This document shows, in pieces, positions 7,947 through 15,950 of a stretch of 64,000 nucleotides of DNA (the stretch's first letter is position 1; each line of letters starts with the position of its first letter). This DNA comes from Pedobacter quisquiliarum. Lineage in GTDB: Bacteria > Bacteroidota > Bacteroidia > Sphingobacteriales > Sphingobacteriaceae. Location: assembly GCF_014642175.1 (NCBI RefSeq), contig NZ_BMIL01000010.1, positions 62,001-126,000 on the forward strand, read 5' to 3'. A model generated the notes under the pieces. The model saw nothing but the letters and a program-made list of their open reading frames with translations, had not been told where the DNA came from and made no database searches. Both the position numbers and the translations under genes were made by a program.

Positions 7947-9437
7947 TTATTTGAAATCTAAATCTTCATCATCATCCATATCCACGTTGAACAGGCTATC
8001 GAACATGTCTGAAAATCCGAAGCCATTCGCAAGGAAATCCTTATTCAACTGCGAGTATTCCGCTAAGCCGTGTAAAACAAACTCCATCATCAACAGCGTC
8101 TGGTTTGCACTAAGCTTCGGATGTAAGGTTTTTACAAGATCCTGAAGCCCGTTCACCTTCATCAACTCTCTTTTATACTGCGCCGTCGTTAAAACATCGG
8201 ACAGGTCGCAGGTGCCACCTTCAGAGAACCACTCCGAAATCGGCGCGTATGGATTCACTTTCTTGCTCTTTTTGGCTTTCTCCGGATCTGGGAAGTAGCG
8301 CGTAAACAAGGTACGGATGGATTTCCCGATCAGCGTATTTGCTACGTTTGCCGGACCTTCCAACTCGCCTTCATAAACCAGCTCGATTTTTCCGGTTACT
8401 GCCGGAATGATGCCGGTGAAGTCAGATATACGCGCAAAGGTGCTCTTCTCATGACTGATCAACATGCGGCGCTCAGCCGTGCTCACCAGATTTTCATAAG
8501 CAGAAATGGTTAACCTTGCCGATACACCGGATTTCTGATCGATGAATTCACTGCGACGTGCCTCAAAGGCTACCTGTTCTACCAGGTCCTTCAATAAGCC
8601 ATCAACTTCAATCAGGCGCTGCTCCGGCGTTAACTTCGCTTCCTGGAAAGTGATCTTTCTGGAGATCGCAATGCTTTTCGGATAGTGGGTCAGAATCTGA
8701 CTTTCGATCCTATCCTTCAAAGGCGTTACAATCGAACCCCTGTTGGTATAATCTTCCGGGTTGGCGGTAAATACAAACTGTACATCAAGTGGCAGGCGCA
8801 ACTTAAAGCCCCTGATCTGGATGTCTTTTTCCTGTAGCATGTTAAACAAGGCCACCTGAATTCTTGCTTGTAAATCCGGTAATTCATTGATCACGAAGAT
8901 GCTACGGTGCGCGCGCGGGATTAATCCAAAGTGGATAACGCGTTCATCGTTATAGGTAAGCTTAAGTGTTGCAGCCTTAATCGGATCCACATCACCGATC
9001 AAATCGGCAACGGTAACATCCGGCGTCGCCAGCTTTTCTGTATAACGATCCGAGCGGTGTTGCCACTCAATCGGGGTGTCATCACCCTTTTCCGCGATCA
9101 GGTCGCGTGCATATAGTGATATAGGATTCAAGGGATCGTCGTAGATCTCGCTACCACTTACATAAGGGATATATTCATCAAGCAGGTTCACCATCAGACG
9201 CGCAATACGTGTTTTTGCTTGTCCGCGTAAACCCAGCAACAGGATGTTGTGGCGCGATAAAATTGCTGTCTGTAGTTCTGGAATAACGGTTTCATCATAG
9301 CCCAGAACGCCTTCAAAGCCGACTTCTTTATTCTGCAGCTGTGTGATCAGGTTCTTGCGTAATTCATCTTTGACCGAGCGCGATTGGTAGTTTGTGGCCT
9401 TCAACTGGCCGAGCGTTGTTATAGATTCGTGATTCAT
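7947..9437 (-). CDS. MoxR-type AAA ATPase (magnesium chelatase I-like)
   Basis: A 496-residue cytoplasmic AAA+ ATPase. The Walker A motif is GLRGQAKT (about 69-76). The Walker B region reads SIFVINELPDL, with Asn where the classic motif has Asp before Glu. The sensor region FTANPEDYTNRG and the arginine-rich segment after it are typical of the magnesium chelatase/MoxR branch. I recall the NELPDL variant from the mycobacterial Rv0958-like group, so it is probably a family trait and not damage. The VWA gene ends 12 bases upstream. MoxR and VWA proteins commonly act as a chaperone-like pair that remodels or loads cofactors into other proteins; the client here is unknown. Confidence 0.88.
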   Translation of the reverse strand: MNHESITTLGQLKATNYQSRSVKDELRKNLITQLQNKEVGFEGVLGYDETVIPELQTAILSRHNILLLGLRGQAKTRIARLMVNLLDEYIPYVSGSEIYDDPLNPISLYARDLIAEKGDDTPIEWQHRSDRYTEKLATPDVTVADLIGDVDPIKAATLKLTYNDERVIHFGLIPRAHRSIFVINELPDLQARIQVALFNMLQEKDIQIRGFKLRLPLDVQFVFTANPEDYTNRGSIVTPLKDRIESQILTHYPKSIAISRKITFQEAKLTPEQRLIEVDGLLKDLVEQVAFEARRSEFIDQKSGVSARLTISAYENLVSTAERRMLISHEKSTFARISDFTGIIPAVTGKIELVYEGELEGPANVANTLIGKSIRTLFTRYFPDPEKAKKSKKVNPYAPISEWFSEGGTCDLSDVLTTAQYKRELMKVNGLQDLVKTLHPKLSANQTLLMMEFVLHGLAEYSQLNKDFLANGFGFSDMFDSLFNVDMDDDEDLDFK

Positions 9438-9449
9438 GTGGTCAGGTTC

Positions 9450-10547
9450 TTATCGGAATGTTTTTCTTCGATTTTTAATGTAGTCTTCAAATATATATTC
9501 TCCTAGTCCGTTCAGCGAGCTGTAAAAAGCTTTCCCGCCGTTGGTTTCGGTAAATTCACGCACAAATTCCTGTAGGTAAGGATCTTTTGCAATCATGAAG
9601 GTTGTAATTGGAATTTGCAGGCGCTTACACTGTGCAGCCATGTTCAGCGTCTTGTTGATCACCTTGCGATCAAGCCCCATGCTGTTCTTGTAGTAGCGGC
9701 CATTTTCTTTCAGACAGGTTGGCTTACCATCCGTAATCATGAAAATCTGCTTGTTATGCGTTTTTCTTCTCCGCAGGATGTCTGTCGCCAGTTCCAATCC
9801 GGCGTAAGTATTGGTATGGTACGGCCCCACTTGCAGGTAAGGCAAATCCTTCACGGTAATGGGCCAGGCATCATTCCCAAAAACAACAATATCCAGCGTA
9901 TCTTTAGGATAGCGCGTGCGGATCAGCTCGGAAAGTGCCATTGCAACCTTCTTCGCCGGGGTTATCCGGTCCTCACCATAAAGAATCATGGAGTGCGAAA
10001 TGTCGATCATCAGCACAGTAGAAGTTAAAGTCTTGTAGTCCTTTTCCTCTACTTCGAGATCCCGTTCTGTGAGCGTGAAGTTGCCAATGCCGTGGTTAAT
10101 CTGGGCATTCTGAATGGAAGCAGTCATGTCGATCTGATCCAGGCTGTCACCAAAAGCAAACTCCCTGCGATCTGCGTTCTTTTCTTCGCCCAATCCAGAA
10201 ACGTTGCTGTTGTGGTTGCCCTTTCCAGCTTTCTTCAGCTTGCCAAATATCTCTTCCAGTGCCGACTTGCGGATGGTTTGTTCAGTTTTTGCGGTAATGC
10301 TTATGGCGCCGGAGGGATCTTCCTTAATGTAACCTTTCTCTTTAAGTTCATCAATGAAATCACCCATGCCGTATTGATTGCTGGTTAAGTTGTATTTCTT
10401 ATCCAGCTCATTCATCCATGCTAATGTTTCGCCAGGATCGCCGGCGGTATAGTTAAGCAATTGGGTGAATAACTTTAGAAGTTCGTCGAAGCCACCTTTT
10501 TCTGGCGGACCTCCGGGAACGAAGTCGGAAAAATGATATCCTCTCAT
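9450..10547 (-). CDS. VWA domain protein, partner of MoxR-like ATPase
   Basis: A 365-residue protein. The first 165 residues are alpha-helical and charged, with no signal peptide. A von Willebrand A domain follows with a complete MIDAS metal site: DISHS in VLMIDISHSM, the Thr in NTYAGLEL, and the Asp in MITDGKP. It is the first gene of the minus-strand set VWA - AAA ATPase - phosphoesterase, with 12 bases before the ATPase. Known MoxR/VWA pairs work together, the VWA protein giving substrate contact. No strong TAnnTTTG box is seen directly upstream; TTCGTTTG just before the gene is one mismatch away. Confidence 0.88.
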   Translation of the reverse strand: MRGYHFSDFVPGGPPEKGGFDELLKLFTQLLNYTAGDPGETLAWMNELDKKYNLTSNQYGMGDFIDELKEKGYIKEDPSGAISITAKTEQTIRKSALEEIFGKLKKAGKGNHNSNVSGLGEEKNADRREFAFGDSLDQIDMTASIQNAQINHGIGNFTLTERDLEVEEKDYKTLTSTVLMIDISHSMILYGEDRITPAKKVAMALSELIRTRYPKDTLDIVVFGNDAWPITVKDLPYLQVGPYHTNTYAGLELATDILRRRKTHNKQIFMITDGKPTCLKENGRYYKNSMGLDRKVINKTLNMAAQCKRLQIPITTFMIAKDPYLQEFVREFTETNGGKAFYSSLNGLGEYIFEDYIKNRRKTFR

Positions 10548-10692
10548 GGTAAAACAAACGAAGTTTCTAAGGTAAAAGTTTGTAATCGCTATATAATAAG
10601 AACCTTGTCATATTTATGTTGCCACAAACAGAAATATCCTGGCAAAAAGTACTGATAATGCGTACCTTGAATCGCAATAGAACCATTTACAA

Positions 10693-11115
10693 ATGAAAAA
10701 ACTACTCCTTTTCGCAACCGTGCTCTTATGGTTTGCAGGAACAGCCAGAAGTCAGGACAAAGAAGCAATTTTAAAGGTGCTGCACACGCAGGAACAAGCC
10801 TGGAATGCGGGTGATGTTGACCGCTTTATGGAAGGCTACCTTAAGAGCGATTCGCTGATGTTTGTGGGCAGTAGTGGTCCCACTTACGGCTATGAAACGG
10901 TGAAAGCCAATTACAAGAAAAACTATCCTGGTAAAGCAGGTATGGGAAAGCTGACTTTCAACATCAAGAAAGTGGAGCTCTTGTCAGGAGATACAGCCTT
11001 TGTGATGGGTGCCTTTCACTTAAAGAGAGATCAGGATGAGCCAAAGGGCCATTTCACCCTGATCTTTAAAAAGTTCCAAGACGGCTGGAAGATCATTTCA
11101 GATCACAGCAGTTAA
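10693..11115 (+). CDS. exported NTF2-like (DUF4440/SnoaL) protein
   Basis: A 140-residue protein with an N-terminal signal peptide (about 1-20, ending GTARSQ) followed by one NTF2-like cone fold of the DUF4440 type. The typical pattern EQAWNAGDVDRFMEGY opens the domain, and GHFTLIFKKFQDGWKIISDHSS closes it. Proteins of this kind bind small ligands or act as simple enzymes; nothing here says which. It is a single gene with about 145 bases of upstream sequence holding no clear promoter, and it is convergent with the cupin gene. Confidence 0.85.
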   Translation: MKKLLLFATVLLWFAGTARSQDKEAILKVLHTQEQAWNAGDVDRFMEGYLKSDSLMFVGSSGPTYGYETVKANYKKNYPGKAGMGKLTFNIKKVELLSGDTAFVMGAFHLKRDQDEPKGHFTLIFKKFQDGWKIISDHSS

Positions 11116-11128
11116 GCCTTCGGCGCAA

Positions 11129-12010
11129 TTAACGCGGCAGATTTCTGGCTAGTGCCCGTTCTGCGCGCTTTATTGCCAGCTTTTCGCGCCATCTTGCATA
11201 TGGTGCTTTAAAGATCATCTTGATCACGCTGTCGATTCCCCCTTTAACCACAAGGTTGGCCACGCTTTGTGCTTTTCGCTTGATCGATTTATCCCAGGCA
11301 CGCAGGCTCAGCGAGAAGGAACCGTCCACATAGCGCATCCAGTGCCACATGCCGCTCGGCATGAACAGGGTGTCGCCATGTTCCAGAAACAATTCATAGC
11401 CTTCTACGCCTTCCAGAGCAGGAAACTTGCTGATATCCGGGTTGCTTACATCATAATCTTCCAGCGCATAAGTCGCATTCGGAATGCAGTACAGGCGTTC
11501 CTTCCATTTGTTCTCAAAGAGGATCACATGCTTCCGCCCCCCGAAGTGCGTATGGAATATATGTGCAAGATCAATATCGTAGTGTAGGAAGGTAACCGAT
11601 TTCGAACCCCCAAAGAACATGGTGGGCATACTTTCAATGAAGCCGCCGGTCAGATCTTTTGGGATCACCACGTCATCAACCATGCTTGGTGCATGTTTGA
11701 ACAGGTTGAAAAGAAATATCCGGAGTTCTGTAGGTTTGGATTTAATCAAGTCAAGATAGTCGCCAAACTTCATGGTGGCTACAGAAGCGTTAATCGGCTT
11801 GGAAGGATCTGCCTTGGAGTTATCCATCAGGTTTACGGTAACGTCCCCTGCTATGGATTTCAGGTATTCGGTCGTCCACTTTTCCCGTGCCGGCCATGAT
11901 TTGGTAAGTCCTTTTATAATCAGTGGCTTGCCTGCTTGCAGATAATTCTTCTTGAATTCCGCCGGACTGATTTGTTCAACCGTATCAACAGGCTTAAGTT
12001 TAAAGCTCAT
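11129..12010 (-). CDS. cupin-like / JmjC-type 2-oxoglutarate oxygenase
   Basis: A 293-residue cytoplasmic protein of the cupin_8 (JmjC-like) family. The N-terminal segment EFKKNYLQAGKPLIIKGLTKSWPA is typical. The Fe(II) ligands are visible as HYD in FLHYDIDLAHIFH and a distal His in SGMWHWMRY, and the Lys in RKHVILF may bind 2-oxoglutarate. This suggests an active hydroxylase or demethylase-like enzyme acting on an unknown protein or RNA. A TAACTTTG box sits 23 bases upstream. It is a single gene, not linked functionally to its neighbours. Confidence 0.87.
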   Translation of the reverse strand: MSFKLKPVDTVEQISPAEFKKNYLQAGKPLIIKGLTKSWPAREKWTTEYLKSIAGDVTVNLMDNSKADPSKPINASVATMKFGDYLDLIKSKPTELRIFLFNLFKHAPSMVDDVVIPKDLTGGFIESMPTMFFGGSKSVTFLHYDIDLAHIFHTHFGGRKHVILFENKWKERLYCIPNATYALEDYDVSNPDISKFPALEGVEGYELFLEHGDTLFMPSGMWHWMRYVDGSFSLSLRAWDKSIKRKAQSVANLVVKGGIDSVIKMIFKAPYARWREKLAIKRAERALARNLPR

Positions 12011-12033
12011 ATTTTAAAACTTGTGTGTGCAGG

Positions 12034-12041
12034 CAAAGTTA
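12034..12041 (-). promoter_or_regulatory. -7 box TAACTTTG for cupin gene
   Basis: The plus strand reads CAAAGTTA, an exact TAnnTTTG on the minus strand, 23 bases before the ATG at 12010. Confidence 0.5.
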
Positions 12042-12130
12042 ACTTAAAAATAAATTCCCATAAAGATTGAATTGTCGCTGTAAAAACATGATCATAGGGG
12101 CGCAGCAAACAGCAGCTTTACAAGGTCTCC

Positions 12131-12169
12131 ACAGGGGGTTCACAGGGGGCATACAGGGGGTTAACAGGG
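12131..12169. repeat. 11-bp tandem repeat ACAGGGGG, 3.5 copies
   Basis: ACAGGGGG occurs at 12131, 12142 and 12153, then as ACAGGG at 12164, with an exact period of 11 bases. The three spacer bases differ (TTC, CAT, TTA). It lies in the 278-base intergenic stretch between the divergent cupin and DUF5655 genes. A frame through it is open, but the translation there (Gly- and Thr-rich low complexity) is not protein-like. Confidence 0.7.
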
Positions 12170-12288
12170 CCAAGGCCTTGTCAACTCCTTTTGGGCACCT
12201 TGCCGGCTGCTCGTCCACCCATGGTCTGGCTGGTGGATGCTTCCATTTTCCTGTTTTCTTATTGTTCAGGAAAGCTTTATCTTTAAGC

Positions 12289-12660
12289 ATGACGAACATG
12301 GTGTTTAACGATCCGCAGCTTGCAGAATTCCTCAGCAGGAAATCTGCGCATAGTAAGCTGTTGTTGGCACATCTGGTTAGTGCCTTCGATGAGATCGGGG
12401 AGGTACATGTGCATGCAACGAAAACCATGGTTGGTTTCCGCCGCAGGCGCAACTTTGCCTACATCATTCAGTTTGGTAAAGGATTTATCGATTTCCTGCT
12501 GCCCTTTAAGGAGCCCTTTGAAGATAATTTATGCTTTCGGAAGATCAGCCAGCTGCCCGGGGAACAGACTTATAATCACCACATCCGGATCATGGCCGCT
12601 GAAGACATCAATGAAGAAGTCCGCTTTTACATGCAGAAAGCCTACGGGTTGGCCGACTAG
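12289..12660 (+). CDS. DUF5655 domain-containing protein
   Basis: A 123-residue cytoplasmic protein made of one DUF5655 domain. The visible signatures are SKLLLAHLVSAFDEIGEV, HATKTMVGFRRRRNFAYI and EDNLCFRKISQLPG followed by NHHIRI. The function is unknown. I placed the start at the ATG 12289 and not at the far upstream 12067, because the extra 74 residues of the longer frame run through the tandem GC-rich repeat and are not conserved-looking. A TATCTTTA sequence (12278-12285), one base off the -7 consensus, lies three bases before this ATG. Its TAG interlocks with the TAG of the convergent SDR gene in a shared CTAG. Confidence 0.75.
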   Translation: MTNMVFNDPQLAEFLSRKSAHSKLLLAHLVSAFDEIGEVHVHATKTMVGFRRRRNFAYIIQFGKGFIDFLLPFKEPFEDNLCFRKISQLPGEQTYNHHIRIMAAEDINEEVRFYMQKAYGLAD

Positions 12661-13442
12661 GTCACTTTTGCTTTGCGGATGTATTTCGAAAAGCGCTCAG
12701 GCAGTAAGCGCTTGAAAAGCACGCCTTTCACTTCTTTACCGCCGATGTAAACTTCTTCCTTCTTCTTGGTGATGGCATTTACAATTTCGCCCGCGCACAG
12801 TTCGGGCGACATGCCGTTTGCCTGTGCTTCATCCATGCTACCCTGTGGCGTGCCATCTGCCGTTAATGCATTGATGGTGACGTTGGTTTTGATGTAACCA
12901 GGACAAGCGATGGTGATGTTAATGTTTTTATCGAATACTTCAGAACGCAGGGAATCAAAATAGCCATGTAGTGCATGTTTAGAAGCGGCATATCCGGCGC
13001 GCAGTTTCGTGCCGAACTTGCCGACAAGGCTGCTGATGCAAACGATGTGACCACCACCCTGGGCAATCATGGTCGGCAGGACCGCTTTGCTTAAAGCAAC
13101 CGAGCCCCAGAAGTTTACGCGCATGATTTTCTCTTCCGTTTGCAGGCTGGTATCTAGAACGAAGCTCCGCTGACTGATCCCACCGCTGTTGATGAGCAGG
13201 TCGATGCGTCCGAAGATGCGGATGGCATCTGCAGCTTTCTGCGGCAGTGTTTCGGTTTGCTCCAGGTCGAAGGATAGTACGTGTACCAGCGCGGGGTTTT
13301 TACAGGCCATCTTTACGCGGAACAGCTCATCGCGGTTGCGGGAAGAGATGATCAGCTTTGCGCCTTGAGCGCTATAGTTATAAGCAAGTGCTTCTCCGAT
13401 TCCGGAGGATGCGCCAGTGATCCAAACAACAGAATTCTTCAT
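12657..13442 (-). CDS. SDR family oxidoreductase
   Basis: A 261-residue short-chain dehydrogenase. The nucleotide-binding loop is TGASSGIG (near residue 9), the core motif reads INSGG where NNAG is usual, and the catalytic residues are Ser in CISSLVGKF and YxxxK in GYAASKHAL. It is of the classical, DHRS7-like type and probably NADP(H)-dependent; the substrate is unknown. I chose the ATG at 13442; the frame extends three codons further to a TTG. It lies 14 bases after hemW on the same strand and is likely cotranscribed with it. Confidence 0.9.
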   Translation of the reverse strand: MKNSVVWITGASSGIGEALAYNYSAQGAKLIISSRNRDELFRVKMACKNPALVHVLSFDLEQTETLPQKAADAIRIFGRIDLLINSGGISQRSFVLDTSLQTEEKIMRVNFWGSVALSKAVLPTMIAQGGGHIVCISSLVGKFGTKLRAGYAASKHALHGYFDSLRSEVFDKNINITIACPGYIKTNVTINALTADGTPQGSMDEAQANGMSPELCAGEIVNAITKKKEEVYIGGKEVKGVLFKRLLPERFSKYIRKAKVT

Positions 13443-13456
13443 GTCTTTCAAAAGGA

Positions 13457-14599
13457 TTATAAATGATCTTCCGGGATCAAAAATAACTCGGAAGCAATGT
13501 AATCAGCAAAATACTTGCCGTCGTGCGTAAGTTTTAACGTGTCACCTTCAACTTGCAACCAATTGCGCTCCATAAAAGGTTTAATGTTTTTCATGGTGTC
13601 TTGCAGGTAAGCAGGGCCGTATTGCGAGCTGATCTTGTTGAAGTCTACGCCCCACATGGTGCGCAGGGAAGTCATCATATACTCATTGAAGCGATCGTAC
13701 TGGTCCAGTTCTTCGACGGTTTCGGCAAGTTTACCATCGCTTAGCGCCGTTAAGTATTGGGCATTGTTGGCGATGTTCAGGTAACGGTTGGTGCCGTCGA
13801 AGCCATGTGCCGAAGGGCCGATGCCGAGGTAAGGTACACCACGCCAGTAGTTGGTATTGTGTACGGCATATTTTCCAGGCTTGGCGAAGTTGGAGATCTC
13901 GTAATGTTCAAATCCGCCGGTAGTGGTTTTATTGATCAGCATTTCAAACTGATCCGCACTTTGTTCATCATTCAAGGGCACCTGTTTACCACGCTTAATG
14001 GCACTGGCCAGTGCTGTTCTGGGTTCAACGGTTAGGGAGTAGGCAGAGAGGTGTGGGCTTTCCAGCTCCAGTGCTTTCTGAATGTTCTTTTGCCACTTCT
14101 CATTTGTGAGTAAAGGATAACCGTAGATCAGGTCGATGCTCAGGTTTTCAAAGCCAGCATCCTGGCTGCGTTTCACGCAGGTTTCGGCTTCAGTGGCATT
14201 GTGGGCACGGTTCATCCAGATCAGGTCTTCATTGAAGAAGGACTGGATCCCAATGCTGAAACGATTCACCGGTAATGCGCGGAGTTCCATGATCTTTTTG
14301 GTATCCAGATCATCTGGGTTTGCTTCCAGCGTGATTTCTGCATCACTTGCAACGGAGAAATGTTGGGTAATGGTGTTGAAGATTTTGTGGAGCGCAGGCG
14401 CGGTGAGTACCGAGGGGGTTCCACCGCCGAAATAAATGCTTCCGATTTGCTGTCCGGCGAGCCGATCTTTTTTCATCAGCAGCTCTGCACAGATAGCGTC
14501 GACCATCTCATCCATGTATTTCATGGAAGTGGAAAAGTGGAAGTCGCAGTAGGTACAAGCTTTTTTACAGAAAGGGATATGGATGTAGATTCCGGCCAT
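13457..14599 (-). CDS. hemW: radical SAM heme chaperone HemW
   Basis: A 380-residue protein matching HemW in full. The radical SAM cluster motif is CKKACTYC (Cys11, Cys15, Cys18), followed by the family's YFGGGTPS and the HemN-like C-terminal domain. HemW binds heme and transfers it to respiratory proteins; it is not the coproporphyrinogen dehydrogenase HemN, which carries a longer N-terminal part. A TACCTTTG -7 box ends four bases before the ATG. It is divergent from fic across 172 bases. Confidence 0.92.
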   Translation of the reverse strand: MAGIYIHIPFCKKACTYCDFHFSTSMKYMDEMVDAICAELLMKKDRLAGQQIGSIYFGGGTPSVLTAPALHKIFNTITQHFSVASDAEITLEANPDDLDTKKIMELRALPVNRFSIGIQSFFNEDLIWMNRAHNATEAETCVKRSQDAGFENLSIDLIYGYPLLTNEKWQKNIQKALELESPHLSAYSLTVEPRTALASAIKRGKQVPLNDEQSADQFEMLINKTTTGGFEHYEISNFAKPGKYAVHNTNYWRGVPYLGIGPSAHGFDGTNRYLNIANNAQYLTALSDGKLAETVEELDQYDRFNEYMMTSLRTMWGVDFNKISSQYGPAYLQDTMKNIKPFMERNWLQVEGDTLKLTHDGKYFADYIASELFLIPEDHL

Positions 14600-14603
14600 T
14601 GCG

Positions 14604-14611
14604 CAAAGGTA
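14604..14611 (-). promoter_or_regulatory. -7 box TACCTTTG for hemW
   Basis: The plus strand reads CAAAGGTA, an exact minus-strand TAnnTTTG only four bases upstream of the hemW ATG, implying a leaderless or almost leaderless message. Confidence 0.55.
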
Positions 14612-14648
14612 GTGGCAATTACGGCGATTTTGGTAATCAGGCGGTCAG

Positions 14649-14749
14649 TGTTCTGAACATATCCTGCAGAAGTGTTCATTTTAAGGACTGATATCTTTCA
14701 TTTGTTCATTTTTCTGAAATAAATGAACATATAGATGTTTTGTGTTCAT
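14649..14749. promoter_or_regulatory. array of five TGTTCA(T) sites upstream of fic
   Basis: TGTTCTGAACA, a perfect interrupted palindrome, is at 14649-14659. TGTTCAT occurs at 14673, 14703 and 14743, and its inverse ATGAACA at 14723. The 14703/14723 pair forms a larger inverted repeat, TGTTCATTT with AAATGAACA. The array fills the hemW-fic gap and is not seen elsewhere in the window at such density. It looks like an operator cluster for a DNA-binding protein; the winged-helix end of the adjacent Fic protein is a natural candidate, by inference. Confidence 0.6.
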
Positions 14750-14771
14750 CAATATTCTCTATATTAGCAAT

Positions 14772-15914
14772 ATGTCCAGTAATTTAGATGAACCTGAACA
14801 AATGGCTTACGATAGATCCAAACCCTTTAATGAACTACCACTCTTACCGCCCCAGAAGGCGGTTGAAGAAGATATAGATGTGCTAAAAAAGCTGGTTACC
14901 GCTGCCCGTGCCCTTGCGAGCACAAACTCAAATATTCACAGGCTGCCGAATCCAACCATGCTGGTGAATACCATTGCTTTACGAGAGGCGCAGACCTCTA
15001 CTGCAATTGAGAACATTTTTACTACGGAAGATGAGCTCTACAAAGCGGTTTCTGAAACCGTACGAGAAGAGCATATGACGCCAGGAACAAAGGAGGTGCT
15101 TCGATATCGTGAGGCACTATGGGAGGGGTTTAATTTAATCAAAGAGAACGGGAAGATTGATATGGATTGTATACTCCGTACGTTTAGGCAGATTAAAGAT
15201 TCAACAGCAGGACTTAGACCACCACAAACCTTGACTGTAATCAGGAGGGGCCAAAGCGAATTCCGGTCGGGTGAAATCATATACACGCCTCCCAGGGGCG
15301 AAGGGGTCATAGAGGCAAAATTGGATAATATGATTTCGTATCTTAATGATGATGGAAAGTATCCAACAGACCCGCTTCTGAAAATGTGCATTGCACATTA
15401 CCAGTTTGAGGCAATACACCCTTTTTCTGATGGCAATGGCCGGACAGGGCGAATCCTAAACTTATTATATCTTGTTGATAAAGGGCTACTTGAGCAGCCG
15501 GTCTTGTATCTCTCTAAGTACATCATGGTTCATAAAGATGATTATTATCATCATTTAAGTGGTGTAACACAAAGGGGATCCTGGAAGCCCTGGATTCTAT
15601 ATATGTTGGAAGCGGTTGAAAAAACCGCAGAACTCACCAATCAGTTGGTTATAAGTATCATCAATCAAATGGAGGCGACCTTAGCTCATGGGAGGTCTAA
15701 AATAAAGTGGTATAACAAGGAAGTAAATGAGTTAATTTTCAGCCAGCCCTACATCAGGCCAAAACTTGTTGGAGATCTTCTGGGCGTCACATCCAGGACC
15801 ACCTTGACGAAATATTTCGGAGAACTTGTAGAAGCTGGCATACTTGGGTACGCCAAAGACGGCAGAGACGTGTATTACATCAATAACGATTTGATTCAAA
15901 TTTTAAGGGGATAG
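14772..15914 (+). CDS. Fic family protein with C-terminal winged helix
   Basis: A 380-residue protein. The N-terminal Fic_N region holds an inhibitory-helix motif, STAIEN (Ser76 to Asn81), fitting (S/T)xxxE(G/N) of class II Fic proteins. The Fic core has the intact catalytic loop HPFSDGNGRTGR (His216). A C-terminal helix-turn-helix region (about 325-380, with LVGDLLGVTSRTTLTKYF) follows. It should be an AMP-transferase held in check by its own Glu80; the target protein is unknown. The ATG at 14772 is preferred over a GTG at 14742, which would lie inside the TGTTCAT array. No antitoxin partner gene is adjacent. Confidence 0.92.
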   Translation: MSSNLDEPEQMAYDRSKPFNELPLLPPQKAVEEDIDVLKKLVTAARALASTNSNIHRLPNPTMLVNTIALREAQTSTAIENIFTTEDELYKAVSETVREEHMTPGTKEVLRYREALWEGFNLIKENGKIDMDCILRTFRQIKDSTAGLRPPQTLTVIRRGQSEFRSGEIIYTPPRGEGVIEAKLDNMISYLNDDGKYPTDPLLKMCIAHYQFEAIHPFSDGNGRTGRILNLLYLVDKGLLEQPVLYLSKYIMVHKDDYYHHLSGVTQRGSWKPWILYMLEAVEKTAELTNQLVISIINQMEATLAHGRSKIKWYNKEVNELIFSQPYIRPKLVGDLLGVTSRTTLTKYFGELVEAGILGYAKDGRDVYYINNDLIQILRG

Positions 15915-15950
15915 CACATCATTAATTCATATTTTCGCGCCCATAAAAAA

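Noticed and set aside
8887..8920. Asn in the Walker B motif of the MoxR-like ATPase considered as a damaging mutation
   Set aside because: The frame is intact and I recall NELPDL as the norm for its subfamily, so it is more likely a family trait.
12131..12169. Short regular repeats considered as a CRISPR array
   Set aside because: Units are 8 bases with 3-base gaps, far too short for repeat-spacer structure, and no cas genes are near.
12067..12288. 74-codon N-terminal extension of the DUF5655 gene
   Set aside because: It passes through the GC-rich tandem repeat, and the DUF5655 domain starts after the ATG at 12289.
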